IMG/VR virus record: IMGVR_UViG_3300046804_000743
Coordinates: 1 to 43,773 of that record
Reading direction: 5' to 3' (one strand)
DNA from: a virus
Length of the DNA: 43,773 nt
Each line of letters starts with the position of its first letter. Within the stretch, counting starts at the first letter, position 1. Under the pieces are notes generated by a model that saw only the letters and a program-made list of their open reading frames with translations, made no database searches and was not told where the DNA came from. The translations under genes and the position numbers were made by a program. This document shows, piece by piece, positions 34,534-41,568 of this stretch.

Positions 34534-34825
34534 AAGATTTAAGTTCCTCTAATACTTCACGTAAAGACTGTAAGTTATGCTCATTAATTACTAACGTTAT
34601 ACCTTTAGCTTTGCGAATTACAGACATCTCAAATTCTTGAAGCGCAGTTGGTTTACCTCCATTAGCTTTACATTCAACACCAATAAAATAACCGTTATAA
34701 CAAATCAAAAAGTCTGGGATGCCAGCCCTACCGAAACCAGTTCCCATTGGCATAGCGTAGTAAGCGTTAAACTCCGCTAGTAACTTCTTTACCGACGCTT
34801 TGACTTTGCTCTCTGGTGTGCTCAT
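34523..34825 (-). CDS. VRR-NUC domain nuclease (100 aa)
   Basis: ATG at 34825 has GGAGAG upstream. The product matches small phage VRR-NUC enzymes: Glu5 with Lys7 in ESKVKASVKKLL, then GIPDFLICYNGYFIGVECKA (Asp and the E-C-K pair), then GGKPTALQEFEM. These residues form a PD-(D/E)XK site that cuts branched or flapped DNA, probably as a Holliday junction or flap nuclease. The gene overlaps the preceding one by 59 nt. It works with the other nucleases of this operon in DNA repair or recombination. Confidence 0.9.
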   Translation of the reverse strand: MSTPESKVKASVKKLLAEFNAYYAMPMGTGFGRAGIPDFLICYNGYFIGVECKANGGKPTALQEFEMSVIRKAKGITLVINEHNLQSLREVLEELKSYET

Positions 34826-35117
34826 CGTTTATCTCTCCAATCATTTCTGAATATAGTTCATCCGATATATAGATCGTGTACATATTATCTACAACAGTGC
34901 TGTGCCCAACACCGAACACCATATGCTGCTTCGACGACAACAGTAAGCCGAGCTTATATTTAAGTTCGTCAGGCAGTGTCTCGTCTGTATATATACGTCT
35001 TATGTCAGGCGATAGTAATAACTTAACTTCATACACATCGCCTTTTGAAAACGTATCGGGCATACCACTATGAAAGTTACGTCTTATAGTGACATTACAA
35101 TGTTTTGGAAAGCTCAT
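34767..35117 (-). CDS. Hypothetical protein (116 aa)
   Basis: ATG at 35117 overlaps the previous stop as ATGA. The product begins with a basic part (KHCNVTIRRNFHSGMPDTF). It continues with a regular block, KGDVYEVKLLLSPDI, then LPDELKYKLGLLLSSKQHMV, and ends with a Glu/Ser-rich tail that overlaps the VRR-NUC gene by 59 nt. That long overlap implies the C terminus is little constrained or that the genes are coupled. No family is recognised. Confidence 0.65.
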   Translation of the reverse strand: MSFPKHCNVTIRRNFHSGMPDTFSKGDVYEVKLLLSPDIRRIYTDETLPDELKYKLGLLLSSKQHMVFGVGHSTVVDNMYTIYISDELYSEMIGEINDEHTREQSQSVGKEVTSGV

Positions 35118-36133
35118 AAGATCTCCACATAATCCACCGTAATGAATGAATAGTTGTTCTCACAACTATGTGCATAACCAATCTCTGGGTATGCAATACG
35201 ACTGTTGCGATATGTAGGACTTACTTTGGGAATGAAGTCATCATCTAACTCTACACCCTGTCCTGCTGAATACACCCTAGCCATTGTCAATGACACCACA
35301 AGCTCCTCACGAATATAGTCAGGTAAGCTATCAAATGATTTGTACAATTGGAAGGGTATTAACATTTCTTTGCCATCCCTCGCCCCGACAAAGAACTGCG
35401 TAGGTTTATGGTCACCATCATCAATATTCTTATTGACGATTACTACCCATTTAGGTCTGTCGAAGAACGCCGCAGTATCAACCTCAACCTTATGCGATTG
35501 ATCCTCACCCATTTTCCAATCTTGATATATCTTTAATATATCCTGCCCGATAGTAGGATGATTCTCACGATCAAATGCATACAGCGCGAGCTGCTTTATC
35601 TGATCCTCATCAAAGGTGTACCTAAGATTGTAGGTACTTATGCCTGTATTAAGTTTAGATCTAACTACGCGCTTAAGCTCATCTTCAATTCGCTCAGGTT
35701 GTCTCGGTACTTCATCTAATCTATCTAAAACATAATCAGCTAACTTATGTATTCGTTTGCCAGTACGAATATGATTACCCAACTTGGTAGCTTGCGATAC
35801 CACATATGAATGGTTATCTGATCTGATAAAAGTATTAACCGTAACAACATAAAGATTATGAAAGACTCCGATATAGTACTTAAGTTTATCTCTTTCATAA
35901 GTGATCTTGAGTACACGAAACCCTTCTGATGTACCGAGAGTAATATCAATAAACGTCCCACCATTTCGGTATCTAATCTCAGTAACAAAGATAGGAACAT
36001 TAGCGGTAGATATCGCATCAGCATATGCAGAGATTACTTTGAATAACTCTGGATACATTTTGCAATTCTCTAAATCAGAATTGGATGCATTTGGGTGCAG
36101 GATTAAGTCTGCATATTGTTTACGCTTAGCCAT
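35114..36133 (-). CDS. Hypothetical protein next to the ATPase/VWA cassette (339 aa)
   Basis: ATG at 36133 (MAKRKQYADL) is preceded by a CTGGAGCAATT leader; the longer frame from 36187 lies in the previous gene. The protein has no recognisable catalytic motif. Visible blocks are FVTEIRYRNGGTFIDITLGT, GNHIRTGKRIHKLADYVLDR, YTFDEDQIKQLALYAFDREN and RPKWVVIVNKNIDDGDHKPT. It shares the same kind of leader as the VWA and ATPase genes. It could therefore be a functional partner of that cassette or just the next operon member. Function unknown. Confidence 0.7.
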   Translation of the reverse strand: MAKRKQYADLILHPNASNSDLENCKMYPELFKVISAYADAISTANVPIFVTEIRYRNGGTFIDITLGTSEGFRVLKITYERDKLKYYIGVFHNLYVVTVNTFIRSDNHSYVVSQATKLGNHIRTGKRIHKLADYVLDRLDEVPRQPERIEDELKRVVRSKLNTGISTYNLRYTFDEDQIKQLALYAFDRENHPTIGQDILKIYQDWKMGEDQSHKVEVDTAAFFDRPKWVVIVNKNIDDGDHKPTQFFVGARDGKEMLIPFQLYKSFDSLPDYIREELVVSLTMARVYSAGQGVELDDDFIPKVSPTYRNSRIAYPEIGYAHSCENNYSFITVDYVEIL

Positions 36134-36161
36134 TATAATTGCTCCAGTAAAATTAAAGATT
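36134..36161 (-). repeat. CTGGAGCAATT leader repeat, copy 1
   Basis: Between the VWA gene stop (TAA at 36160-36162) and the ATG at 36133, the - strand reads TCTTTAATTTTACTGGAG followed by CAATTATA. The same leader precedes the genes starting at 37320 (37321-37347) and 38419 (38420-38448). Shorter relatives precede 39515, 41520 and 42294 with CTGGAGTAATT. CTGGAG is the ribosome binding site. Confidence 0.85.
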
Positions 36162-37320
36162 AACCAACACGAATCAAACGACCGCACTTAGGATCAAAGC
36201 TGCGGCACTCAGTCACAAGCCACAGTGTTGGTGGCTTGATGTCCCAGTCATATTCAGATTCCACATAGCCATCAGTCAATACCACAACAACATCAGGCTT
36301 GAGTTTATTGTCGTTGATGTACTTGCTAACACAACCGAGCTTAGTACCGCCACCGCCACGTGGCTTGAGTAAGGTCTTGATGCTGCCATACTGCTCAGGT
36401 TCAAACACCTGCTCAGCGTGTACATCAGTGTCCCACCACAACACACGGATGCGCTCAGGATTAACTGACTGTGCATACAGCGCAATCTCCTCAGCGAACT
36501 GCGACAAGATCCTAGAATCAATACTGCCTGATGAATCGATAGCTAAGATAGTCTCGCCAACAACTTCGTTGTGTGTAGATGGTGCGATGATGTCATCCAG
36601 TAGCCAACGCTTATCTAAACGTCGGTTGGTATAGTCATCGTCTCTGCCAGTGGATGCAGTAGATAAGTACTCCTGCATCTGCACAGTCCAATCAACCTTA
36701 GCAGTACAAGCCTCGTCGATACTACGTGGCAAGTTACTACCCAAGCGACCAGCGAGAATACCAGCTTGCTTCATCTCGTCATCAATATCCTTACCGAACT
36801 GCTGAACTTCAGCCTCGGACATTCCATCATTAGGTTCGTGAGAGTCGAGCGGAGTACCGCTACGACCACGACCGCCCTTATCCTTCTTTTCTTTACGTAG
36901 ATAATTGTAGACTTCAGCAAACGACCAGCCACTGAACATAGGATCGAGCAGAGCATCGTAAGGCAAACGACACAAGCTTTTGTCCTTAAGATTATGAATG
37001 ACATCGTTGACTATATAGTCAGCAGCTTGATTGGATACATCAGCGTCTTCCTTCCAGAACTCACGATGACGGGTGCAATGCTTGAACACTTTGTGTAGAG
37101 TCTCGTGCAGCACAACAGCACTGCACTCCTCAACAGAACGATCAGCAAAGAACGCAGTGCCATACTTAACGTTGACACCATCAGTACACGCGGTGGGGAC
37201 ATCGTCCACCACCTCGCGCTTACCCATCTGCATCACGCCAGCATACAGACACGTCTCAGGATGACGCATCAATCTGACATATGCGTGAGCCAACTTATCA
37301 GCAACAGCTTGAGTATTCAT
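36160..37320 (-). CDS. HExxH metallopeptidase-VWA protein, DUF2201-like (386 aa)
   Basis: ATG at 37320 follows a CTGGAGCAATT leader. The N-terminal half carries LHETLHKVFKH (HExxH at residues 72-76) and DVSNQAADYIVND, as in the putative metallopeptidase part of DUF2201. A charged hinge follows (about 150-200). The C-terminal half is VWA-like, with a MIDAS motif AIDSSGS near residues 259-265 and PDVVVVLTDGYVE. In bacteria and phages such proteins are found with MoxR/CobS-type ATPases and are thought to act on metal insertion or protein complexes. Here the ATPase gene is directly upstream. What it acts on is unknown. Confidence 0.82.
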   Translation of the reverse strand: MNTQAVADKLAHAYVRLMRHPETCLYAGVMQMGKREVVDDVPTACTDGVNVKYGTAFFADRSVEECSAVVLHETLHKVFKHCTRHREFWKEDADVSNQAADYIVNDVIHNLKDKSLCRLPYDALLDPMFSGWSFAEVYNYLRKEKKDKGGRGRSGTPLDSHEPNDGMSEAEVQQFGKDIDDEMKQAGILAGRLGSNLPRSIDEACTAKVDWTVQMQEYLSTASTGRDDDYTNRRLDKRWLLDDIIAPSTHNEVVGETILAIDSSGSIDSRILSQFAEEIALYAQSVNPERIRVLWWDTDVHAEQVFEPEQYGSIKTLLKPRGGGGTKLGCVSKYINDNKLKPDVVVVLTDGYVESEYDWDIKPPTLWLVTECRSFDPKCGRLIRVG

Positions 37321-37347
37321 TTGAATTGCTCCAGTAAAATTAAAGTT
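37321..37347 (-). repeat. CTGGAGCAATT leader repeat, copy 2
   Basis: After the ATPase stop, the - strand reads CTTTAATTTTACTGGAG and CAATTCAA, then ATG at 37320. This copy is almost identical to that at 36134-36161. Confidence 0.85.
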
Positions 37348-38419
37348 AAGCCATCAACTTCCAGTTGTTATTGCTAATCATCCACTTCTTGATTGAGTCA
37401 TTACGTTGTGCAATCACAGCAGTGCTAGTACGGTTGAGCACCATTGTGTAGAACACAGACTCAAGTTCACGTGACTGAGTGCGAGCAATGTATGCACACG
37501 CAGCAGTCATATCATCTTGCGTCTTGACCGCATCACATAGATTGAACATTGTCATCCACAAAGCTGCTGGCTTTTCTGGCAATGCAGTGCCAGTTGGATC
37601 AGCCAACACGCTGTCAGCAGAAATCAGTTCCTTCTCCAGCTTGATGAATGCAGACATCAACTGAGCGAACGGCTCACCGCACAGACCAGCAACACCAGCG
37701 TGGACTACGTTGTCACCTAGCACAACGCGATTACGGATCACGTTGTCAGCATTAGCAATAGAACGCCACGATGCGAACGTCACAGGATTAGTCTTAGGAT
37801 GGAATATCAATTCATTGTTACCGCCATCTGTATATGAAGCACCAATGCGTGGGTTCATAGCTACACAAGCGCGAGTCACAGCACTGATACCATTCTCAGC
37901 AGCCCAGCCCAACCATTCAGATACAGTTGCTTTCTTCATAGTAACAATACACAAACGATTGGCGATGTGCGCTTCGATAGTATCGCTAACACCATCAGTC
38001 ACCTGATTAGATGTAGCAAACACCACACTGCCATCAGGTAGCTTACGACTGCCCAGTGTGCGCTCAAGGATCAAGCGAGTGAACAGTGGCTTGTCCATAC
38101 GCAGTGCCTTGAGTAACTCGTCAAGCATCAGGATCACAGGACGTGGATCGTTGAAGTCAATCAAGCTGGTGATGTATTCCTCAATAGCCTTAGTGTCACG
38201 ATCAGGCATCTGCACAAACAGATCACCGCGAGTTGTGTTAGGCACGTCGATGTAGACAGGGCGATACTTAGGCAGACGCTTGGTCAGTTCCTTAAGGATC
38301 GCAGTCTTGCCGATACCCATCTCACCTAGCACCAGCACAGTGGTGGTCGTGCCGACAGTCTCGATCAGGCGAGCGCACTCGTTGATATTGAGTGCAGTAG
38401 TTGTATTGATGTTAGCCAT
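37346..38419 (-). CDS. MoxR/CobS-type AAA+ ATPase (357 aa)
   Basis: ATG at 38419 follows a CTGGAGCAATT leader. Walker A is LGEMGIGKTA (about residues 31-40), Walker B VILMLDEL (95-102), sensor 1 ATSNQ (135-139), and a later HIANRLCIV. This is the layout of MoxR/CobS-type ATPases that work as rings with VWA partners. The C-terminal third is helical and has no recognised domain. Together with the VWA/metallopeptidase (36160-37320) and the DUF3150-like protein (38607-39515) it forms a chelatase-like set. The substrate could be a protein complex, a metal cofactor or DNA-bound proteins; none is shown. Confidence 0.88.
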   Translation of the reverse strand: MANINTTTALNINECARLIETVGTTTTVLVLGEMGIGKTAILKELTKRLPKYRPVYIDVPNTTRGDLFVQMPDRDTKAIEEYITSLIDFNDPRPVILMLDELLKALRMDKPLFTRLILERTLGSRKLPDGSVVFATSNQVTDGVSDTIEAHIANRLCIVTMKKATVSEWLGWAAENGISAVTRACVAMNPRIGASYTDGGNNELIFHPKTNPVTFASWRSIANADNVIRNRVVLGDNVVHAGVAGLCGEPFAQLMSAFIKLEKELISADSVLADPTGTALPEKPAALWMTMFNLCDAVKTQDDMTAACAYIARTQSRELESVFYTMVLNRTSTAVIAQRNDSIKKWMISNNNWKLMA

Positions 38420-38448
38420 TTTGAATTGCTCCAGATAAATTAAAGATT
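38420..38448 (-). repeat. CTGGAGCAATT leader repeat, copy 3
   Basis: Directly after the stop of the 30-aa gene, the - strand reads TCTTTAATTTATCTGGAG, then CAATTCAAA and ATG at 38419. It is slightly different from the other two (ATTTAT rather than ATTTTA). Confidence 0.82.
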
Positions 38449-38539
38449 AATGATTACGACTGATGAAATACATAACAAAGATGAATGCCATTATCGGCAC
38501 TGCTTCACGAAAACAATCTACATACCAAGGTTCGATCAC
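38447..38539 (-). CDS. Micro-membrane protein 2 (30 aa)
   Basis: GTG at 38539 overlaps the previous stop (GTGA), with GGGAGGATAT just upstream, a strong binding site. The peptide has a short acidic N terminus (EPWYVDCFREA) and a hydrophobic segment, VPIMAFIFVMYFI, ending in SRNH. It is too short for many gene callers. It sits between the DUF3150-like and ATPase genes, together with the 23-aa peptide. Confidence 0.55.
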   Translation of the reverse strand: MIEPWYVDCFREAVPIMAFIFVMYFISRNH

Positions 38540-38607
38540 ATATCCTCCCACATAGCAGTAACTACAATGATTAAAAGAAGCACAAGCAACATAGCGATAG
38601 AACTCAT
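38536..38607 (-). CDS. Micro-membrane protein 1 (23 aa)
   Basis: ATG at 38607 overlaps the stop of the DUF3150-like gene (TGATG), with GGAGGTGTG upstream. The product is SSIAMLLVLLLIIVVTAMWE with an N-terminal Met and a DM end, almost entirely hydrophobic, as a single-pass membrane peptide would be. The order stop-start-stop-start is exact. It could be a regulator of the adjacent ATPase or a toxin-like or envelope peptide; which is unknown. Confidence 0.5.
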   Translation of the reverse strand: MSSIAMLLVLLLIIVVTAMWEDM

Positions 38608-39515
38608 CACACACCTCCGAAACCAAACTTATTAAGGATGTCATCTACTTCAGTCTTCGTCTGAACGCGCAACGTGTCAGACTCACGAATCGCATCGACA
38701 GGCTTATCACGTAGCACAGTCTCCAGTTCTGCACGTATAGCTTCTAGCTTTGCAGAGCCAGATGGGTTGAACGTCTTGAACGTGTCGCAGTACTCAAGAG
38801 CTTTGAGTATCGTGCCCTCGTGGATACGACGACGCTTGACCTTGTGCACACTGTTCTCGATATAGCTATCGATCTCGCAAGCTTTGCTGATCTGTTGCAT
38901 CACCTCGACCAGACGATTGATCTGGTCATTCTGCATAGACTCAACGAACTGCTCAGCCTGACGGGTATAGTGCTGATGTAAGTCAGCAGCTAGGTCGTGC
39001 GCAATCTGATTACGGAAGTCACCCTCTGGTACTTCAGTGATGAAGCAGCGCATACCAAACTTGCCAGCAACGTGACCGACTTCGGGATAGTCAGCGCGGT
39101 TGAACATCCCATTCAGCTTGAACGCAGCGTCACTGATCAGTTGTGGATACTTGGCTACAAAGTCAGCAGCCAACGCCTCACGTTCTGCCTTGAGTGCATC
39201 GAACTCAGTCATAAACTTAGTGATGCTGATGGTAGGCAATACACCAGTAGAGCCAGACCAAGGGAATGTGTTCTGCTTAAACCAGCCGTACACTTTCTGA
39301 CGATGATTAGTCAGAGCCTTCAGTTCTTTACAGTCAGCAAAGAGACGCTTAAGAAACGTACCACTAGCAGGGTCAGCTTTCTTGGCAGCAGTGATCTCGC
39401 CTGACACTTCGCTGTCCTGCGTGGTCGCATTCCACGACATCACCTCGACAGCTACACACACTGCGCTTGAACGCAGTGACACAATGTTATTGGGTTGTGC
39501 TAATTGAATTGACAT
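38607..39515 (-). CDS. DUF3150-like protein (302 aa)
   Basis: The start at 39515 (MSIQLAQPNN) follows a CTGGAGTAATT leader; the longer frame from 39623 would cross the palindrome and leader. The protein is helical. Its blocks are LFADCKELKALTNHRQKVYG, LPTISITKFMTEFDALKAER, EVPEGDFRNQIAHDLAADLH and KVKRRRIHEGTILKALEYCD. I recall DUF3150 proteins with this layout beside MoxR/CobS ATPases and VWA proteins in phages and plasmids. It is the first gene of the cassette. No enzymatic motif is visible. It may be an adaptor or substrate of the ATPase. Confidence 0.7.
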   Translation of the reverse strand: MSIQLAQPNNIVSLRSSAVCVAVEVMSWNATTQDSEVSGEITAAKKADPASGTFLKRLFADCKELKALTNHRQKVYGWFKQNTFPWSGSTGVLPTISITKFMTEFDALKAEREALAADFVAKYPQLISDAAFKLNGMFNRADYPEVGHVAGKFGMRCFITEVPEGDFRNQIAHDLAADLHQHYTRQAEQFVESMQNDQINRLVEVMQQISKACEIDSYIENSVHKVKRRRIHEGTILKALEYCDTFKTFNPSGSAKLEAIRAELETVLRDKPVDAIRESDTLRVQTKTEVDDILNKFGFGGV

Positions 39516-39537
39516 TTGAATTACTCCAGATAGATGA

Positions 39538-39555
39538 GCGGGACAACTGTCCCGC
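39538..39555. repeat. Palindrome copy 5 (GCGGGACA-AC-TGTCCCGC)
   Basis: Arms of 8 nt (39538-39545 and 39548-39555) flank AC. It lies between the 62-aa gene stop at 39577 and the leader of the DUF3150-like gene. No U tract follows on the - strand. It is one of five related palindromes in the - strand module. Confidence 0.85.
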
Positions 39556-39576
39556 CCTGTTACGACGATGTATATA

Positions 39577-39765
39577 TTAAAACAACTTAACGTTTTTGTC
39601 AATACTTGACATAGAGATATCAAGAATCAACTTTTTGAACTCATCCTTAGACGTGACGGGCTGCGGCTTCAGTTGCTTAGCGAACGCCTCGTCCTGCATT
39701 AGCTGTTGCTGCCACGCCTCGTCCTCGTCTTGTGGAATCCACCAATCATTTGGAACATCACTCAT
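39577..39765 (-). CDS. Small acidic protein (62 aa)
   Basis: ATG at 39765 is preceded by AGAGGTGCAATT, overlapping the previous TAG. The product is acidic with Trp and Gln (SDVPNDWWIPQDEDEAWQQQ, then LMQDEAFAKQL), followed by a basic-hydrophobic end (KDEFKKLILDISMSSIDKNV). No family is recognised. The stop is followed by a palindrome. Confidence 0.65.
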   Translation of the reverse strand: MSDVPNDWWIPQDEDEAWQQQLMQDEAFAKQLKPQPVTSKDEFKKLILDISMSSIDKNVKLF

Positions 39766-39775
39766 AATTGCACCT

Positions 39776-40156
39776 CTAAAATTCTGCTACTAATTTAATT
39801 AAACCCATCGAGTTATACGTACTTCTGTATTCAACATCAGAATAGTCCTCACCAATACGTATGTACTCGCCCGACAACAAAGCATCTTCATTCAAACAAT
39901 TAAATTGTTTAGCAAACTCAGTCCACACCTGCTCAACTGCATCTACTTCAGGATAGGACTCGTACCACTTAACACCATTAAAATGTACCGCATACCCTGC
40001 AAAATCGGGTCGATTAAACTCGGTCGGTCTAAAGTCTTCATTCAAGTAATGTTGCTGTAGGACGGGGCGCAAATGCTCGTCCACCCACGCAGTCACCGCG
40101 TCAAAATGCTTTGCTTCAGCGTAGAACAATATAGTCAAATCACTTCGATAACCCAT
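39776..40156 (-). CDS. Hypothetical protein (126 aa)
   Basis: ATG at 40156 (MGYRSDLTIL) has AGGAG 8 nt upstream; the longer frame from 40222 lacks such a site. The product resembles small alpha/beta phage proteins with an N-terminal strand (GYRSDLTILFYAEAKHFDAV). It then has FAGYAVHFNGVKWYESYPEV and an end with GEYIRIGEDYSDVEYRSTYN. I recall proteins of this kind in many phages, with no known function. It overlaps the upstream gene by 17 nt. Confidence 0.7.
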   Translation of the reverse strand: MGYRSDLTILFYAEAKHFDAVTAWVDEHLRPVLQQHYLNEDFRPTEFNRPDFAGYAVHFNGVKWYESYPEVDAVEQVWTEFAKQFNCLNEDALLSGEYIRIGEDYSDVEYRSTYNSMGLIKLVAEF

Positions 40157-40313
40157 TGCAGTTCTCCTGTTTGATACGAATAAATTCTGGTATGCGCTTG
40201 ATGACGTAGTGCTCGTCATCATTGCCCTTGAACAAAGCCAGCCCAGCGTAGGGCAGAGCCGCTATCAACTCGTCCAGCATCGACGCTGGCACATTAAGTA
40301 GAATCGGGTTCAT
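40140..40313 (-). CDS. Small hypothetical protein (57 aa)
   Basis: Start at ATG 40313 (or 40316) with CAGGAG just upstream. The longer reading frame (to 40463) lies in the shadow of the preceding gene and is rejected. The product has MNPILLNVPASMLDELIAAL, then a short charged loop (FKGNDDEHYVIKRIPEFIRI). It overlaps both neighbours by about 20 nt. The function is unknown. Confidence 0.6.
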   Translation of the reverse strand: MNPILLNVPASMLDELIAALPYAGLALFKGNDDEHYVIKRIPEFIRIKQENCNGLSK

Positions 40314-40476
40314 CATCAGTCTCCTGTTGATCACGTTTAAGTTCTTCAGCCATTGCCAATAGCTTTGCTTGCATCTCGATGAGATAGCGCAGCTCAGCCG
40401 CCTTACGCTCAGCCTCCAGCTCACGTAGTGCATCACGTCTGCGCCTAGCCTCAGCCATATCAACTACGTCGCCCAT
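40294..40476 (-). CDS. Small charged coiled-coil protein (60 aa)
   Basis: ATG at 40476 overlaps the upstream stop (TAATG). The product is strongly charged and helical (MGDVVDMAEARRRRDALREL, then EAERKAAELRYLIEMQAKLL), ending in an acidic tail (DDEPDST). It is typical of small regulatory or scaffolding coiled coils. No family is recognised. Confidence 0.65.
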   Translation of the reverse strand: MGDVVDMAEARRRRDALRELEAERKAAELRYLIEMQAKLLAMAEELKRDQQETDDEPDST

Positions 40477-40691
40477 TAGTGCAGCCCTCTCATCACGTCC
40501 GCATAGTCATCAGGCAGTTGCCCCGACTCGATATAGGACAGCATCTCAAATATCAACTTCGCCCCATCGGGATCACGCTCGGCGTAGTTGTCCATCACCT
40601 CACGCATAGTCTGAATCCTAGCCAGCATCGCATCGCGCTCGGAAGCGGCGTCGCGTCTGTTACGTTTTAGTCTTGATAAGTAAGCACTCAT
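40476..40691 (-). CDS. Small charged protein (71 aa)
   Basis: ATG at 40691 overlaps the previous stop as TAATG. The product starts basic (MSAYLSRLKRNRRDAASERD) and continues with MLARIQTMREVMDNYAERDP and an acidic C terminus (SYIESGQLPDDYADVMRGLH). It is helical. Nothing in it points to a known enzyme. Confidence 0.66.
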   Translation of the reverse strand: MSAYLSRLKRNRRDAASERDAMLARIQTMREVMDNYAERDPDGAKLIFEMLSYIESGQLPDDYADVMRGLH

Positions 40692-40909
40692 TATCGTTCC
40701 TCTGGTGATAGTTCAAAGTTAGCTAAGTCAAACGTCTTGCAAGTGATGCGACCATAACGAGTGATCTCATCCTCATTGCCAAAAAACCTACGCGCAGCAG
40801 CTTCAGCCACAATCTTTGTTGGATATAGTCTGTTATCTATACCGCGCACAAACCACAGACACGTCTCGTCAGTACCGAGCATCTCAACTTCATTAAGTAA
40901 GAAAGCCAT
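40691..40909 (-). CDS. Hypothetical protein (72 aa)
   Basis: ATG at 40909 has CTGGAG 7 nt upstream, a variant of the leader seen at other genes. The product has MAFLLNEVEMLGTDETCLWF, then a beta-like RGIDNRLYPTKIVAEAAARR and an acidic tail (FDLANFELSPEER). The function is unknown. Confidence 0.68.
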   Translation of the reverse strand: MAFLLNEVEMLGTDETCLWFVRGIDNRLYPTKIVAEAAARRFFGNEDEITRYGRITCKTFDLANFELSPEER

Positions 40910-40936
40910 AAAGTTCTCCAGTTATTACGTAAAGAA

Positions 40937-41293
40937 TTAAGCAGTGATCCAATTAATACTATTAATAGTGCAGAGGTTCTCGCTACCGTCATACTCTTCA
41001 ATGAAGAACTGAGTGCCCTCTTTAACCCAGACAATATGTAGCCCGTCCAGACCTTGTGTGCAGATATAGTCATCGCCATACTTATCTAGCAGATACTTTT
41101 CAGCGTCAGCCTTAAAGTTAGTCCAAGCGTGGCTGCGCCCGCTGCGTTCAGATGCGCCAGCGTCACGCACCATCTTGACCATCACAGGATCGAATAGCAG
41201 TTCAGGATAGTCACGATTCCACGTTGACCAGCCAGCCCCGTAGCTACACGAAACCAATACAGCGACTTGACCGTCTTCAATTACTTTGTTCAT
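40937..41293 (-). CDS. Conserved-looking phage protein (118 aa)
   Basis: ATG at 41293 overlaps the previous stop as ATGA. The N-terminal part VAVLVSCSYGAGWSTWNRDY is a phrase I recall from a phage protein family of unknown function. It is followed by SHAWTNFKADAEKYLLDKYG and a beta-like end (LDGLHIVWVKEGTQFFIEEY). It has no recognised catalytic motif. Confidence 0.75.
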   Translation of the reverse strand: MNKVIEDGQVAVLVSCSYGAGWSTWNRDYPELLFDPVMVKMVRDAGASERSGRSHAWTNFKADAEKYLLDKYGDDYICTQGLDGLHIVWVKEGTQFFIEEYDGSENLCTINSINWITA

Positions 41294-41520
41294 TTGATCT
41301 CTCCCAGTTTGGACATAAGAATTTTGTGATGACCAGCAATAGCCTCAGCCTCGTTTGAGTAGTACGCGATCACGTCACTACTACCATTAGCAAAGAACAG
41401 ACAGGTCTCAATATCTTGCGCCTCGTGACTGTCCTCGCTGCGCCAGCCAGCAGTACTGATGCACAACCCGTTAGGCAATGTGTTAAGCCCAATGTGCTTT
41501 GTTGTCGTAAATGGTTTCAT
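41290..41520 (-). CDS. Hypothetical protein (76 aa)
   Basis: ATG at 41520 follows a CTGGAGTAATTCAA leader and the palindrome at 41541-41562. The product begins MKPFTTTKHIGLNTLPNGLC, then has STAGWRSEDSHEAQDIETCL and a C-terminal helix (NEAEAIAGHHKILMSKLGEI). No family is recognised. Confidence 0.68.
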   Translation of the reverse strand: MKPFTTTKHIGLNTLPNGLCISTAGWRSEDSHEAQDIETCLFFANGSSDVIAYYSNEAEAIAGHHKILMSKLGEIK

Positions 41521-41540
41521 TTGAATTACTCCAGATAGAT

Positions 41541-41562
41541 GAGCGGGACACGTGTCCCGCTC
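41541..41562. repeat. Palindrome copy 4 (perfect, 22 bp)
   Basis: A perfect 22-bp palindrome with core CGGGACACGTGTCCCG, flanked by GAG and CTC. It lies between the stop at 41569 and the CTGGAG leader of the gene at 41520. No U tract follows on either strand, so a plain terminator is unlikely. Confidence 0.9.
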
Positions 41563-41568
41563 TGTTGA

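Noticed and set aside
38447-38644. 65-aa frame covering the micro-membrane genes
   Set aside because: Its start has no binding site and lies inside the DUF3150-like gene. Two coupled short frames with good binding sites explain the region better.
40317-40463. N-terminal extension of the 57-aa protein to 40463
   Set aside because: The segment is a shadow of the charged 60-aa gene in another frame; the CAGGAG site fits ATG at 40313.
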